Part shown: piece by piece, positions 21,719-34,298 of the stretch
Layout: each line of letters starts with the position of its first letter
How positions within the stretch are numbered: the stretch's first letter is position 1
NCBI GenBank assembly: GCA_025529335.1
Contig: JAMYHX010000002.1
Location: forward strand, 310,001 to 374,000
Length of the DNA stretch: 64,000 bases
From: Rhizopus sp. PT2906
Lineage: Eukaryota > Mucoromycota > Mucoromycetes > Mucorales > Rhizopodaceae
Reading direction: 5' to 3'
The notes under the pieces: model-generated
Databases searched by the model: none
The model's input: only the letters and a program-made list of their open reading frames with translations
What the model was told of the DNA's origin: nothing
Position numbers and translations under genes: made by a program

Positions 21719-22061
21719 ATTTTTACTTTTCGCAGTAAGAAATAAATTCTAGAATGAAGAAGGGTGCATTTGGAATATATGATGAGTTGTGACTGACTTC
21801 AAAAGGCTTGCCACATATTCAATCAACGGTTTTCTTGGGTCATCTAGCCGCGAGAGAGAAAGAGAACACACGTGATGCCTGTATTCTAGTTCGCCTAGAC
21901 CACATCAGAATATAGCTGAATGAATTGTGAGCCTCTCAGTTCGAAAAGAACTTTGCAAATGCTGGGCCGAATGATTCAGGATATTGCCTCCTGAAACGAT
22001 GTTGAGAGGCAGAGATCATGATACTTTACATGCATTAAAACTTAAAATAAAACCTCTTTTT
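21719..22061. other. Intergenic, no gene recognised
   Basis: I searched this 343-bp stretch, just downstream of the truncated delta-COP gene, for the missing mu-homology domain and found no matching frame on either strand. Confidence 0.5.
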
Positions 22062-23085
22062 TTATTCATTTATAGCTTCAAAAAGATTGGCTGCCTTAGG
22101 TTTACGACCCAATTGCATACCTTTTGGTTTTGAAGTAGGTGTATCCACATTACTTTCCACAGGACTATATAATCATTAATTTTCTCTACTTCATTTATAT
22201 CATCATTATTACCTGTAACTCTCTTTTACGACACTAACAGATGTTGTTGTTTCAAATGAAGAAGAAGAAGAGAACTGACCACTGAAGCCTCCGCCGAAAC
22301 CACTGTTGCCTGACTTGTAATTTCCCTGCATAAACTCTTGTCCTCTCTTTTGAGCTTCTTTTCTTTGCAATTCAAACTGTTTAGCCCTCCTCTTGAGCTC
22401 TTCCTTAGCTTCTGCTTCTTTATTCTAGATACGCGCACACACATGGTTAAAATGGTCCTACAGTCATATGTTGACTTACTTTGGCAATAATTTCTTGAAT
22501 TCTTTCTTCATGGCTTTCCATTTCAATAGAACTCTTTACTTGGAATAAGTTTACGTTTTCTCTATATCCAACAGATATGATTTCATCAAAGGCACACAGT
22601 AATTCAAAGGCATTGCGGAATATATCGGCTTCATCAAACGAACGACAAATGTCAGTAACAACTCGAGCAAACAAATGAAGCGATTCGATATCTTGCAATA
22701 TATTTGACTTGAAAGAAAGAAATGAGCTACAATATAAAGATGATAGTCATTAGTTACCTGACGGTTGGTAATCAATACAATAAACAATTCATCCAAAGGC
22801 TGATAAACAAAACGAACGTGTTCATTTTCAGCAATAGTATGTTGTTGCCCTGTACTTGTTAATTTAGGAAAGGATGCCAATAGTCCCTCAATGCGCGAAC
22901 GTGGCATCTGGCGAAACTGACGAGAAATAACAGCTATTGTAAGATGAGTTAAATAAGGACAGATGTTGTCTATATAACAAGTTTACGTTTTCCACTTTTT
23001 GTAACAACTGCTGCAGCCAAAACAACCTATGACATTTGAATGAATCCTGAAATTTCCCTTTTATTTTTTTCTCTCCTATTACCAT
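22062..23085 (-). CDS. RET2: Coatomer delta subunit (delta-COP), longin domain only
   Basis: Six exons: 23083-23085 (the ATG alone), 22987-23026, 22758-22933, 22480-22707, 22213-22424 and 22062-22164, giving 253 residues. The longin domain is clear: VVLAAAVVTKSGKPVISRQF, RSRIEGLLASFPKL, FVYQPLDELFIVLITNRQSN, DIESLHLFARVV, ETC-like NAFELLCAFDEIISVGYREN. Then come ESHEERIQEIIAK and a Gly/Ser linker. The conserved MQLGRK motif is reached, but the protein stops 14 residues later. Normal delta-COP is about 510 residues with a C-terminal mu-homology domain that binds cargo and Dsl1. That half is absent. This may be a regulatory paralogue, a recent pseudogene or an isoform; a full copy is expected elsewhere because COPI is essential. 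Confidence 0.85.
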
Positions 23086-23248
23086 CTTTATAGAACACAA
23101 GAAAAGATAGCCAATATCTAAAGAACACACATATACAGTTGGGTGTCGACATAAAAGGGGAGCCAAAGTCACGGTGTGAGCGATGAATTCAATAGGCGTT
23201 TGAATCCAAAATTGTAAATCTATCTCTTCCTCCTTTGTCTTTTCTCAT
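23086..23248. promoter_or_regulatory. Divergent intergenic region between delta-COP and SEC3
   Basis: Only 163 bp separate the two start codons on opposite strands, so both promoters must sit here. No specific factor site is identified. Confidence 0.5.
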
Positions 23249-26200
23249 ATGGACGGCATAAGACAAGCACTTATAACAAGCTTATTTCCTCCAGGATCTT
23301 CGGAGAAGCTGATTATCCATGTTAAAACATATAAAGGTATTCAGTCCTCTGAGACAAGTAAAGACATTAAAGGAACACCTCGGTATTTATGCTTATCACG
23401 TAAGTCTGGTTTTAATACATGTGTCTCCTATTCACTGTGTTTTAGAAAAAAGGAATACAATACGACTATCAAAAGTAAAAAGAAACCAGAACGGGGCATT
23501 TAGTATTGGAAAAGTATGGGCACTAGATGACATTAAACAAATTCAGATTGTCGATGTAAAAAACCAAAAGCAGTTACAGTCATATTGAGCCTCCTCACAG
23601 ACACATATAAAAAATAGGCTCATCAATTTTCCATCGCACTCAACAAAGTATATCTGTGGGCAGTTGAGAAGAGCAAAGACAAGATGATATTTTTGGCCTT
23701 TTTAATAGATGTAAAGTTTGTCTAGTATCTTTATTTTCTTGTGTATTAAACTATGAGACAGTTCTGTAGACGCTATGCCAGCCGTATGCCGAGACTTGTC
23801 AATATTGATGAATCACGTATCCTGCGATGTAAGTCGATATATATATATCATCATTAGATTCAAGAAAATTTAATATATAAAGAAAAGTTTTGGCCGATCC
23901 TGCTGCACCTACATTAAATGATGAACCCTCCACTTCGCCTACAGCCAGCACCAGCCATCTAGTTGAAACGCCTATTTCACCTATGCCAAAGATATCTTCA
24001 CCAATAACCCCTGCAATCACTTCCCCTGTCTCTGCACCTATTACAGGTACACAAGATGTAAAAGCATGAGAATGATATTAATTTTATTAATAGAGACGCA
24101 TGAATCAAGAGTAAATGATGAACGTCGAGCAAGAGAAGCAAAACGAGAACGAGAAAAGAGAGAGAAAAAGGCTCAAGAAGAAAAGGGTAAAGTCGTTTAT
24201 ATAAAAGAAGAAGAAGAAAAAAAGGCTAACAAGATGATAGAGAGACAGAAAAAGGCAGAAGAGATCCAGGATAAACTAGCTGAGCGTGCTTTCTTGATGA
24301 ATGTAGAGGAATTATTGACAGATTTCAATTGGAAAGCAAATGGAAGCGCAGCAGTGCTTGAAAAGCAATTGTTAGGTGAATTACATGCGTTAGAAGCTGT
24401 AAGTCTTAAGAATACTGTCTGTAGAGCACCTTGTAATATTACATATAGGCCAATGTTCATGCTGTCATACAATCAGATGAGAGAGTAAGATCTATTGTGG
24501 ATCATATCGACAAATCATTAGCTGAACTAGATAGTATGGAAAGCTGGTTATCGCTTTATGCTGCAGAACTTAATGTAGTATACATGCTATACATTGCTGA
24601 GCATACTACTAATACAAGTGCACATAGAGTATGGGAGATGATATACGTGAAATCGAAATACAAAATAGAGCACTTCAAATATTGAATACAAATCAGCTTG
24701 CACTCATGTCCGAGCTTGATCATTTACTTGTAAGTATTCATTACTGTGTTTTGCCTATACTAATACATAATAATAGAATGCTATTTCTATACCCAAACGA
24801 TGCTTGGATAGCTTGCAGTTTGATCCAATGGATACAACTGATGATGTGATTCGCATTCAAGAATCAGCAGAAACACTACAAAAGGTATTAAAGACAAAGC
24901 TACCTGATGGATTACAAGACTTGGCTGCCGTACAAGAACGATTAGAGGCATATAATGTGCATGGAAATCGGTTTAGTGAACGAGTTTTCAAGTTTTTAAA
25001 GGATCAATTTGAACAACAGGTAAATAGCAAATATAACTGTACCAACTTAATTAAACCCTTTAAAAAAACAGGCCAGATTATATCAAGAAAAGAGGATAAA
25101 ATCCTCACCTACAGGGAACAGGAAAAATCAAACACTATCAAGTACTGCACAGCCTCATGAAACAATAGAAAATCACTTGATAAAGTTCCAAGGCTTCAAT
25201 CTTTGGGAAAAGGAAATGGAGCCAAGAATGTATAATGAACTACAGCGAGTAAGATAAAGAAGTAATGATTTATTTATACTCATTTTTACTTTCTAGTGCT
25301 ATGCCCAAGCAGTAGCGCCATTATATGAACGCGATATACGAGAACTGATTGAGGCCATACGTGGTTTTTATACAACATTAAGAAAAAGGGATGTCGATGA
25401 GCTCGAGTACTGTAAGTAGAACAAACAGAAAATTTATCATGTCACTCACATCCATATAGTATTTAAACCTGAGGAATCTCGTCCTGCTCGTGCATTAGCT
25501 TATGCACCTACGTTAGGAACCGAAAACTTGAAGCCGCATCGGTATCGTCATATGTTACGTGGCTCTACGGATGGTTCATCGAGTAATCGATCTAGTATTG
25601 ACGAAGATGAGAAGGCTGCAGATGAGGTAAATACACATAATACTTGGAGTCAATATACAAACCATATAAATAGGCTTTTGGACAAATGATGAATCAGGCT
25701 ATTATGCTTATTTGTAGAGAACAGAACTACATGAGTGACCTGTTTGAACTGGCAACTACTCGATCATTCTTGGAACGTGGTATGGTATACTCACAGGTGC
25801 CAAACAAGGCAGATTTGTATAGTCGTCGAGACAAGATCAGAGATGTAAAAATATCAAAAAAGATTTTATCATGGATGGAAGTGATTTTCGAAACCATGGA
25901 GCCCAACATGGTTAGTCTTTTAGAATATGGTGTCAAATCTGATCCAACGTAGGCACATCATAATTGTAGTTAAAGAAAGAACTGCTTACGTTTTTTTCTA
26001 GATTGGCTGTAAGTATGCTGGCCGCTGTCGAGTATCAACAAGAAAGATGGGAAGGTTCTGATCAAGAGTTTGCTTTAAAATTATGTGCTTCCTTGTCTCA
26101 GCGATTGATGCGCATGTTTGAAAGCTTTATCAGCGACCAAACACGAATCATTGAAGAAATAAAAGTAAGCAGCAAGAAACGAAGAGGCGTTTTAAGCTTC

Positions 26201-26947
26201 TTCAGGACGTTCCCTCTCTTTGCTATGCGATTAGAAGCTGCAGCTGCTCACGTTCAACCAGAATCAGCAACGCGATCTGTAGTGAATGAAGCGTATGAGA
26301 AGGTAATACAGACCATGATGGCAAGTTTAGATAGTATTGCACGAGAAAGTGATCAGACAGGAGATGACAAAGAGCAATTAAACGCAACCATAATGTATAT
26401 TGGTAAGTGAAATAAAAGCAAAATAAAGAAAGACTAACGAATAATAGAAAATATGCACCATATGTACCACACCTTGCGTACAAACAAGTTACATGTTTTG
26501 GAGAAATGGATCAAGCATGCCAAGACTCAATATGATAATAGCCTGAATGCTTATATTCGTGTCATCATTCGTCGACCACTTGGAAGACTTTTAGAATTCT
26601 TTGAAGGTGTCGAGACAATGACACGAACAAGTAGCACCCCTGAAGAGGTCTCATTCCATATGAATTACAACAAATCACAATTACGTAAGGTCATCATGAT
26701 GTATCCTCCTAAAGAAATCAAGAAATCTTTGGAACAATTGTATAAGCGTGTGGATAAGCATTTCTCGGAAGAAGAAGGGCTACTACAAGTTGTTTGGCGT
26801 GGTATTCAAGAGGAATTTATTCAACAGCATGAAAGAATGGAAAATTTGATAAGACAATGTTATCCTGATGCTGGTGTACATTTGGAGTTCACGATACAGG
26901 ATTTATTAGACATGATGAGTGAATTAGCAAGGAAGGTTAACGTTTAA
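23249..26947 (+). CDS. SEC3: Exocyst complex component Sec3 (EXOC1)
   Basis: Fifteen exons: 23249-23399, 23446-23555, 23618-23710, 23762-23828, 23888-24046, 24094-24398, 24449-24574, 24628-24729, 24777-25019, 25072-25248, 25297-25411, 25460-25626, 25674-25948, 26002-26402 and 26448-26947. They sum to 997 codons with no frame conflict. The N-terminal PH-like Sec3 domain (KVKRNQNGAFSIGKVWALDD; FSIALNKVYLWAVEKS) binds PIP2 and Rho GTPases. A Ser/Pro linker and a highly charged coiled coil follow (RRAREAKREREKREKKAQ). The C-terminal exocyst helical rods include EELLTDFNWKANGSAAVLE, YQQERWEGSDQEF and LRTNKLHVLEKWIKHAKTQY. Sec3 marks sites of polarised exocytosis at the plasma membrane and hyphal tip. 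Exons 4 and 5 are the least certain. Confidence 0.93.
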
Positions 26948-27155
26948 TCATGAAGATCTTTTAATAAAAAAGACTTTTGATCTCTTTCATTTTAAAATAA
27001 GGTTGGGGTACAGCCAATCAATACATCGCCAATCACCGGGGACTCAAAGTGGTGTTACACCTCTTTGATCTTTTTTTTTTTGGTGATCTGCTCAGATACC
27101 CTCTTTTCCCCCATCAAGCTCACTTTCCTTTTTCTTTCTCTCTCTCTTTTTGAGC

Positions 27156-28682
27156 ATGGAACAGAAATCAAGTGAAAATAAGAAAACAATTGAAGAAGTA
27201 GGCGTAGACGATGCACCTAATGGTGGTAAAGCTGCGTGGTCAGTTGTATTTGGTTGTTTTTGTGTAAGTGATACGACTTTTTTTTTATATATTAAAAATA
27301 ACAATAATCTTCTCCCCCTTGCTTTCCTCCAGGGCATGTTTGCCATGTAAGTGAATGAATTGAATTATAAAAGTAAAATAGCTTATTGTAATATTAGATA
27401 TGGAGTCAATTACTCTTGGGGTTTGTTCTTGAGGCATTATAATCAATACGTTTATGTCAACCAAATGACAAAGCTATCATGGATCGGGTCTATCTGTATT
27501 GCTTTATTCTTTATTATCGGTCCTATCAATGAGTGGGTAGTTTGTAAATTGGGATACACAAAGATGCTATGTATTGCTACCATCCTATGTCCTTTGGCAC
27601 TCATGTTGGCAAGCATCAGTCATGAAGTAAAACTAGTCATAGATATCATTGTAGCAGTGACTCATCGTTCATAGATCTGGCATCTGTACCTGACTCAAGG
27701 TGTCATGTTTGGTTTAGGTGCTTCATTTGTGTGGTTTCCATGTATTAGTGCTCCTCAAGAATGGTTCTCGAGTCGTCGAGGATTAGCCATTGGTCTAACC
27801 ATGTGCGGATCAGGTGTAGGTGGATTGATCATGTCTAATATAAGTCAAGCTGTCATTTTAGCGCTTGACTACCGATGGGCTCTTCGTATCTCTGGGTTTA
27901 TCACATTCTTCTTTTTGGTATTAGCCACAATCTTTGTTAGAGCACCGTCTAGAAAGAAAAAGGAAGAAGAAAAGAGCGTGAAGAATATGTTGTTGAGACA
28001 GAAAGAATTACTGAAAAACTTTCAGTTTGACATCTTGCTTTTGGTTGGATTTATTACCACGTTTGGCTATTTAGTAAGTATACAATAGTGAAGAACATCT
28101 CTCTTGCAGAGGGGGAGAGAGAGAAAGAGTTTTGATCTAATGATTTGCCTAATGCAGGTACCATCATTTTTATTACCTTCCTATGCAAACTCATTGCACC
28201 TAAACCCATGGATTGGCACAAACCTGTCCGCTATTATGTCTGCTATTAACGCAGTGTCCAAGTTGGTAAACGGATTCACTAGTGATCGCATTGGTCGCGT
28301 GAATGTATTATTTTTGTGTACGTTTTTATCTGGTATCTTCTCGCTATGTATCTGGACAAACGCTCATTCAGAGGCTACCATTTGGGTCTTTGCCGTCCTA
28401 TACGGTTTCTTTGGGGCTGGTTACCTTACCTTGTTTCCTGCCTCATTACCCCAAGTCGCTGGTTACGAAAACATTACTCCAGCCAATGGTCTGCTATATT
28501 TTACAAACACGTTTGGTTATTTATTTGGCACACCTATTGCTTCGGCCATCATCAATCGATCACAGCCTCCCAATTACACCTATGCTGCTGTCTGGGGTGG
28601 TCTCCTCATGGCCATCGGTGGACTGTTTTGCCTAGTTTTACGTGTGATGAGGGCAGGCTGGAACCCTTTGGTTAAAGTATAG
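27156..28682 (+). CDS. MFS transporter, monocarboxylate transporter-like
   Basis: Exons 27156-27263, 27333-27346, 27398-27626, 27675-28073 and 28158-28682 give 424 residues. Exon 2 is a 14-bp microexon that restores the frame at the start of the first membrane helix (GMFAIYGVNYSWGLFLRHY). The protein has a short cytosolic N-terminus, PNGGKAAWSVVFGCFC, about 12 hydrophobic helices and a basic central loop (SRKKKEEEKS). Motifs such as ASFVWFPCISAPQEWFSSRR and the NGFTSDRIGRVN loop are typical of fungal SLC16-type transporters, which carry monocarboxylates or other small acids across membranes. Substrate and direction are unknown. The gene lies 208 bp after SEC3 and converges with the PNUTS-like gene. 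Confidence 0.85.
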
Positions 28683-28903
28683 ATAATAGAATATATTTAT
28701 AAAAATTGTATTTTAATGAAATAAAAGAAAATGTATATTTACAGCATAGACAATAAAAAATGAATGACATATTGTGTAATCATGTAAATAACTTGTTATT
28801 ACATAGACTCGTCCACTTTGCTTTGTTTCTACAAAGATAATGAAAGTCTAAATCATATTTGTATGGGTGCATAACTTTTAATCAAACAAAACCAAAAATA
28901 GCT

Positions 28904-30969
28904 CTACTGCCGTTGCTTTTTAGAAGGCGTCATCTATAAAGAAAGACTGATTAGTTCAGGTCAGATGATAAAATATGAAAATTCACACCTTTTCCATTTC
29001 ACCATCTCCTTGTAAAAATGATAATTCCTTTAAAGAATTTGCTAGCCTACACGAGATCAATTAGGCTTGTGTTATTTTTAAATACTTCATAAACTTTACC
29101 AAGGATGTGCATCCAACATGGTTTGAATCATGTCCTCAGAGGCAGCTGCTCGTTTACGATTTAAATTAGGCTGAACAGGCTGTTGTTGCTGATATGAGAC
29201 ATGTGAATATTGCTGCTTTTGCTTATAGGGAGCATAAGTAGGTTGCTGATATGGCTGTTGTTGATATAGTTGCTGAGAAATTTGATTTTGTGAAGGCTGC
29301 TGGTGGTACTGCTGATGAATGACTGGTTGGTAGACTGCTTGTTGTTGCTGTTGCTGGGGTATATTATTTGATTTTTCTACATGCAGTTGATTGCTAGATG
29401 ATTCACAAATATCCTCCATATCTGTGGGGATGATTGGAACATTGTCATTTGGATTTGGCACTTCATCAGGTTCAGCAGGGGAAGGAGGAATATAACTTTC
29501 CATAATATAGACTGCAGCTAATACTCTACGTTCACGATTTTTATGGTATACAACTTCATCTGTTTCAATGCGTTGACGTGTTGTCACTGGCTCAGGAACT
29601 GTCTCAAAAGTTAACTTTGGAGGCATATGCCAAGGAAAGGTTTCGAATATATCATCAGTTGAAGCATCCTATATCATAACATCAATTGGTATAAACGGGT
29701 AATTGGATCATTTATATTTACTTACAAAGGCGCTCCATTCATCTGGATCAGGATGATACACCCTGACTTGACACAAGTCACTTGAGAATTGAACTCTCTT
29801 TTTTGCTTTGGTTATAGCTGGCTTAGTAGACATAATGGCAGCATTTTGTGAAACATGATCATTGTTTGTTGGTTGCATTGTTTGTGTACCATTAGACAAT
29901 TGCTTATAATCAATGGCTGACTTAGGCTTATTATTTGCTAAAGGGGTAAAAAAAAAAAAGCAAGATTAGCGCATGATATGTTTTATATGTGTGTGCACCT
30001 TTACCATTAATGTTATTATTTACATCCATTAGAGGGGCAGTAGATCCACCTGATGCTTGTGAAGAAGCACTCCAAGCAGGCGGTTGCTTTGGTACAGCAG
30101 GACGTATTCTATAACCCTTTGGCTGGCTATTGTTTAATAACCCTGAAAAAAAGTTGGTGTCTTGTAATGCCTTTGGTTTAGTGACCGCATTTCTTGGAGG
30201 GTCCTTATCAATAGCAAGTCTTGGCTTTGGCTTATTTGTTGATAAGCCTATCATATGAGTTTAATAAAGATAACAAAAACGCATTAATCTACGCATACCC
30301 GTTTTATCATAATCATCATTCGATGCATCAATTGAACCAGTAGATGTGGCAGCATACATGCCATCAGGTGAAGTAGTACCTTTAGATGGCTGATCATATC
30401 CCATCCATTTAAACTTAAGCTTCTGTGCATGCTGCCATGCTTCCTTATCGCCCTTTATTCCTTTAATAAAATTGCTAAAGGTAGTTTTTAATCCAAACTT
30501 CTTTAATATCTCTGGAGAAAAAGGAACAGTATTTAGAGCCTTTTAAGACGATTAGTACATTGGTTTTATCCACTGCTTTAAAGTGTACCTTTATAGCAAT
30601 TCTAACCTGTTCGGAATCATTTGTTCTTCCAGCTTCAACCATAGCATTTTTTAATACAGTAGCCACCACTTCACTTTCACCAAGTGTGCTCAATATATTT
30701 GGTTTGTTGGTCTTGAGGAGGCAATCCATGTACTCAAAAGGAGAAGCAGTCTTGATCAAATGAAGATACATATTTAACTCATCTTTATTTTGTATGCCAT
30801 ACAGATTCAGCATATCTGAATCATACGGAAAAGATATAAGATAGCTATAAGAATTACAATGAACTATGTTTACCTCCTGAGTCTATATAAAAAGAGTTAA
30901 ATCAATGCTTACTGCTTTATAAACGTGTGTGTGTTTACCAAGATAAGCTTGATTATTATTATGTGTCAT
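28904..30969 (-). CDS. PNUTS/PPP1R10-like nuclear protein
   Basis: Nine exons: 30939-30969, 30876-30884 (9 bp), 30589-30815, 30299-30539, 30005-30247, 29726-29937, 29100-29668, 28989-29046 and 28904-28933, giving 539 residues. The N-terminus carries a TFIIS N-terminal (LW) domain: VATVLKNAMVEAG, VRIAIKALNTVPFSPEILKK, GDKEAWQHAQKLKFKW. The middle has a KKRVQF motif that fits the RVxF docking site for protein phosphatase 1, followed by a region like that of PNUTS (VRVYHPDPDEWSAF). A Gln-rich tract covers about 29150-29360, and a basic tail ends KKQRQ. PNUTS targets PP1 to Pol II elongation and termination factors; that role is inferred. The microexon and last two exons rest on splice-site logic only. 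Confidence 0.72.
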
Positions 30970-31844
30970 ATTCCAAGTATGATTCCTAACGTAGACAAAA
31001 CAAATAGATCAGTAACCCGTTCAAAACAAAGCATCCTCTTCCTTTCTTTTTTTCTCTCTTTTATGCAATTTGTCATAATGAAATCTCAACCTCAGCTCTA
31101 TGCTGCATACTTTGTAATACCCATGCAGTGACGTGATTGGATCAAATATTTACTCTACTTCAACAGCTATAGCCAGAGCTCTCCGTCCTGTGGTACTCCC
31201 GGCACACTTTAGAGACTGAGAGAAGGGAAGGAATTTTTTTTCTCATCCATATTACTACGTTTATTTTGATGTATTTTCCGTTCACTAGTTTTGGTGCTTA
31301 ATTGTTAGATATACATATCTCCTTAAAGACTTCTTTTTCTCTTAAGAAAATATAAAAGGGATATATATAAATACAATGAAAGCAGATAAACTAGAGCCTC
31401 CCCTTTTAAATTTCTTTGTCCTCTATACTGACAAAAAAAAAAAAAGCAATAAAGAAAAGAGAAAGGAAGAGGTATGCTTCAGCAGTATTTGTGTATAGAA
31501 AAAGATAATATTACCGTCAAATATAAATAATATAGTTACTGTATATGTATATTGTAATGTTAACGCAGTACACACACACGCACAAAAAAGTGGAATATCA
31601 GTATTAAGAAGTTATGTGTGCAAAATTGTAAACAGTATAAAACTATTACAATTAACAGTAAGAAATAGAAGAAGAAAAAAAAGTAGTTTTGTCGTCAGAG
31701 GTAGCTTTCTAGACTTATATACCATATTTTATGAAAAATTTTCATTGGCCAGTCAAATGTGACTGACTATCTTTATAAAACTCCGAACAGAGCGTACTTT
31801 TAAAGATTTGTTTATTCATTCAAACACTAGTACACATGAACAAA
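30970..31844. other. Intergenic, no gene recognised
   Basis: About 875 bp between the PNUTS-like start and the PRP40 stop, both on the minus strand. AT-rich with simple A/T runs and a short CA tract near 31570. No coding signal. Confidence 0.5.
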
Positions 31845-34099
31845 CTACATTCTTTTTTTGACATAAGCATCAAGTGCTTCACCTTCTTCTGTACTACTTC
31901 CATAACCCGAATGTTTGGTTTTTCTACGTCTTGTTCTTTCTTCCCCATCACTTACACTATAATCTCTTCGCTTACGACGATGATGGCTACTAACACTGTG
32001 ATATTCTTCTTCTTCTTCACCTTCTCTTATCATACCTTCCTCATCATCTTCTTCTTCATTCTTTTCTTTTAGTCGTTTCATAAACTTTTCAAATGCTTCT
32101 TGAGCCAAGCTTTCATCATCCAAGTCTTTATACTCCTCCATTTCCTCAATTCTTGATTTAACATTATCCCAGGTATCCTCAAGCTGAATAGGCGGTTGAA
32201 GTTTCTTAAGCGCGTGTCGAAGTACGTCCATACGTTTACGTTGCTTCTTTTCATGTCTTCGCTTTTCTTCTTTCAATCTATGTTCAGCTTTTAACTGTAA
32301 ATGTTCAAAGATAAACACAAGATTTTCTTGATTTACTTCAGACGTCACAGTGTCATCTAGCGTCTTTAAGTAATCATCAAACGATGTCTCCAACGTGACA
32401 TCAAAATTGGCTCGTTTTAAAGCATCGTACACTAATTTCTTTTGCTGATACAATTGCTCATCAAGGTCATCGACGACATCCCAGAACATATCTAAAGGAG
32501 TCGATTCAGGAAGACCCACAGCTTCAAGATACCGTGAATCATCTTTGATAAGAGGATAAATATCTTTCCACATCGTACGTACATTAATTTTATGATTAGC
32601 AACCAATCCTTGCATCAGCTCCTATCAAGGCATGAGTAATGTGTCATCAATATTTAATTTAAACATACTCTGTATCCTTCACGAGCTTTACGCTCTCTCC
32701 TTCTCCTTTGAGTCATTTTCTTATTCAATTCATTCATTGGTCCCTCCCATAATGATCTATTATATTCCTCAAATACAGATAAGAAATCCAGCATATCCAT
32801 ACCTTGAAACACTTGTTTCAAATCTTTGTTTGGTAACTTTTCCATATAGAGCATCTGAGCCTCCTTCCACTGTGTACGGTAGGTAATTTCAGGAATAGAG
32901 CGAAGTAATTGGCTGAATTGTTCCATGCTACTCTTTCGTAAATCGCGTAATTTGTCCTTTTCGGCTCGCTGCATATTTTGCACATATTCCTCAAAGTAGG
33001 CTTCGCGTTGCTTTTCACTCTTGATGCTGTTGAACACAGGATCATCGCCAAATAGATGAGCAAATGTAGTATAGCGTGTATAAGGCTTAATCATGTCCTT
33101 GTGACGAATAAGTAGATCCATAAAACTAGCCTTTTGTTGTCGTTCAAATTCTTCCTTTTCTTCACGTTCCCGCTTAGCTTCTGCATCTATATAGGCTTGA
33201 AAAGCTGCTTTTCGTTCACCAATTGTCTTTAAAGCGCGATAGAGTGGTTTAGTGATAATCGCGCGCATGGCTTGATCCCATGTCCAATTTGATTTTACTC
33301 CCTAATACGAAAGGAATTAGTGTTAAGATATAGAATGTATAGGATTTATCTCACTGTTTCTCTAAGTAAGCCAAAAAATGCCTTTTCAGCCTCTTCTTTT
33401 GTATCAAATTCAGGGATAGGTTGTTCTATTGTTTGAGTCACAGGCGGTGGTGTTGATTTGGTAGGAATAATTGGTGGTGTTGGTATACTTTTCCTTATAA
33501 AGAGTGAATAATTTATCTTTTTTTTTTTTCTTTATTTGCTTACATTTCATTCGCTATTTTCCTTGCTTTTTCCAATTGTTCTTTTTTTATGGATTGAGTA
33601 TGGTTAATATATACAAGCATATATCTCTTTTATTTACCTTTTATTTCTGGAGGCACTTCCCATACAGTTTCTTTTGTTTTTATATTACTATAATATTTTT
33701 TACCCTCAGGCGTTGTATATTCCCTCCAAGATGAAGCCTTCAATACCTTTTCTTCGGGTGTTAATAATTCCTCGGGCTTTTCCCAAGTGCTTTGTTTCGT
33801 TATATTATTGTACCAATATTTTCTACCTTCGGGTGTTTGATGTTCTCTCCAGACAGTCTAAAATATAATATAAATAAACAAACATGATTACGTCAAACAA
33901 TCTTACAGATGGGTCAGGGGATAACGCAGGTGGTCTTTGCCATGGTGAGGCAGTAGGTGAAATATATGGACTGTTGCTAACAGGTGATGGCGTATTAGAA
34001 GGTCTAGGTGCAAACTATTTTTTCATATTAGCCTAATTGTTGTAATCAATAGAACATGTCACTTACAGGTATGAAATTGCCTGGTGGAGGTCTATACAT
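31845..34099 (-). CDS. PRP40: Pre-mRNA splicing factor Prp40 (WW-FF protein)
   Basis: Seven exons: 34067-34099, 33907-34014, 33638-33857, 33544-33580, 33355-33493, 32669-33301 and 31845-32621, giving 648 residues. After a Pro-rich start come two WW domains: [20 protein letters not shown] (about residues 49-78) and [19 protein letters not shown] (about 90-119). A string of FF domains follows, starting with [14 protein letters not shown] and [19 protein letters not shown], and including [19 protein letters not shown]. The tail is acidic then Arg/Ser-like ([10 protein letters not shown]). Prp40 is a U1 snRNP component that bridges the 5' splice site, branch-point factors and the Pol II CTD. The domain order and length match the family. 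Confidence 0.95.
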
Positions 34100-34298
34100 T
34101 TTTATAAAGAAAGAAAAAGAAAAAATAACAACAAAAGTGATGACCCAAATAAATTTTCTTTCAGACTGCAATTGATTCGCTGTAATTTAAGTTCCGTCTA
34201 TCAGAAAGGGTGAAAGTCACTTTCTGAGAATGAAATGTTCACTTGTAAAGGCTGCAGTGTTCAAACAAAAATATTATCTTTTTTACCTGTAGGCGTCT

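Noticed and set aside
28303..28675. Two alternative plus-strand frames over the MFS gene end
   Set aside because: Both overlap the real last exon out of frame and have no independent start or intron logic.
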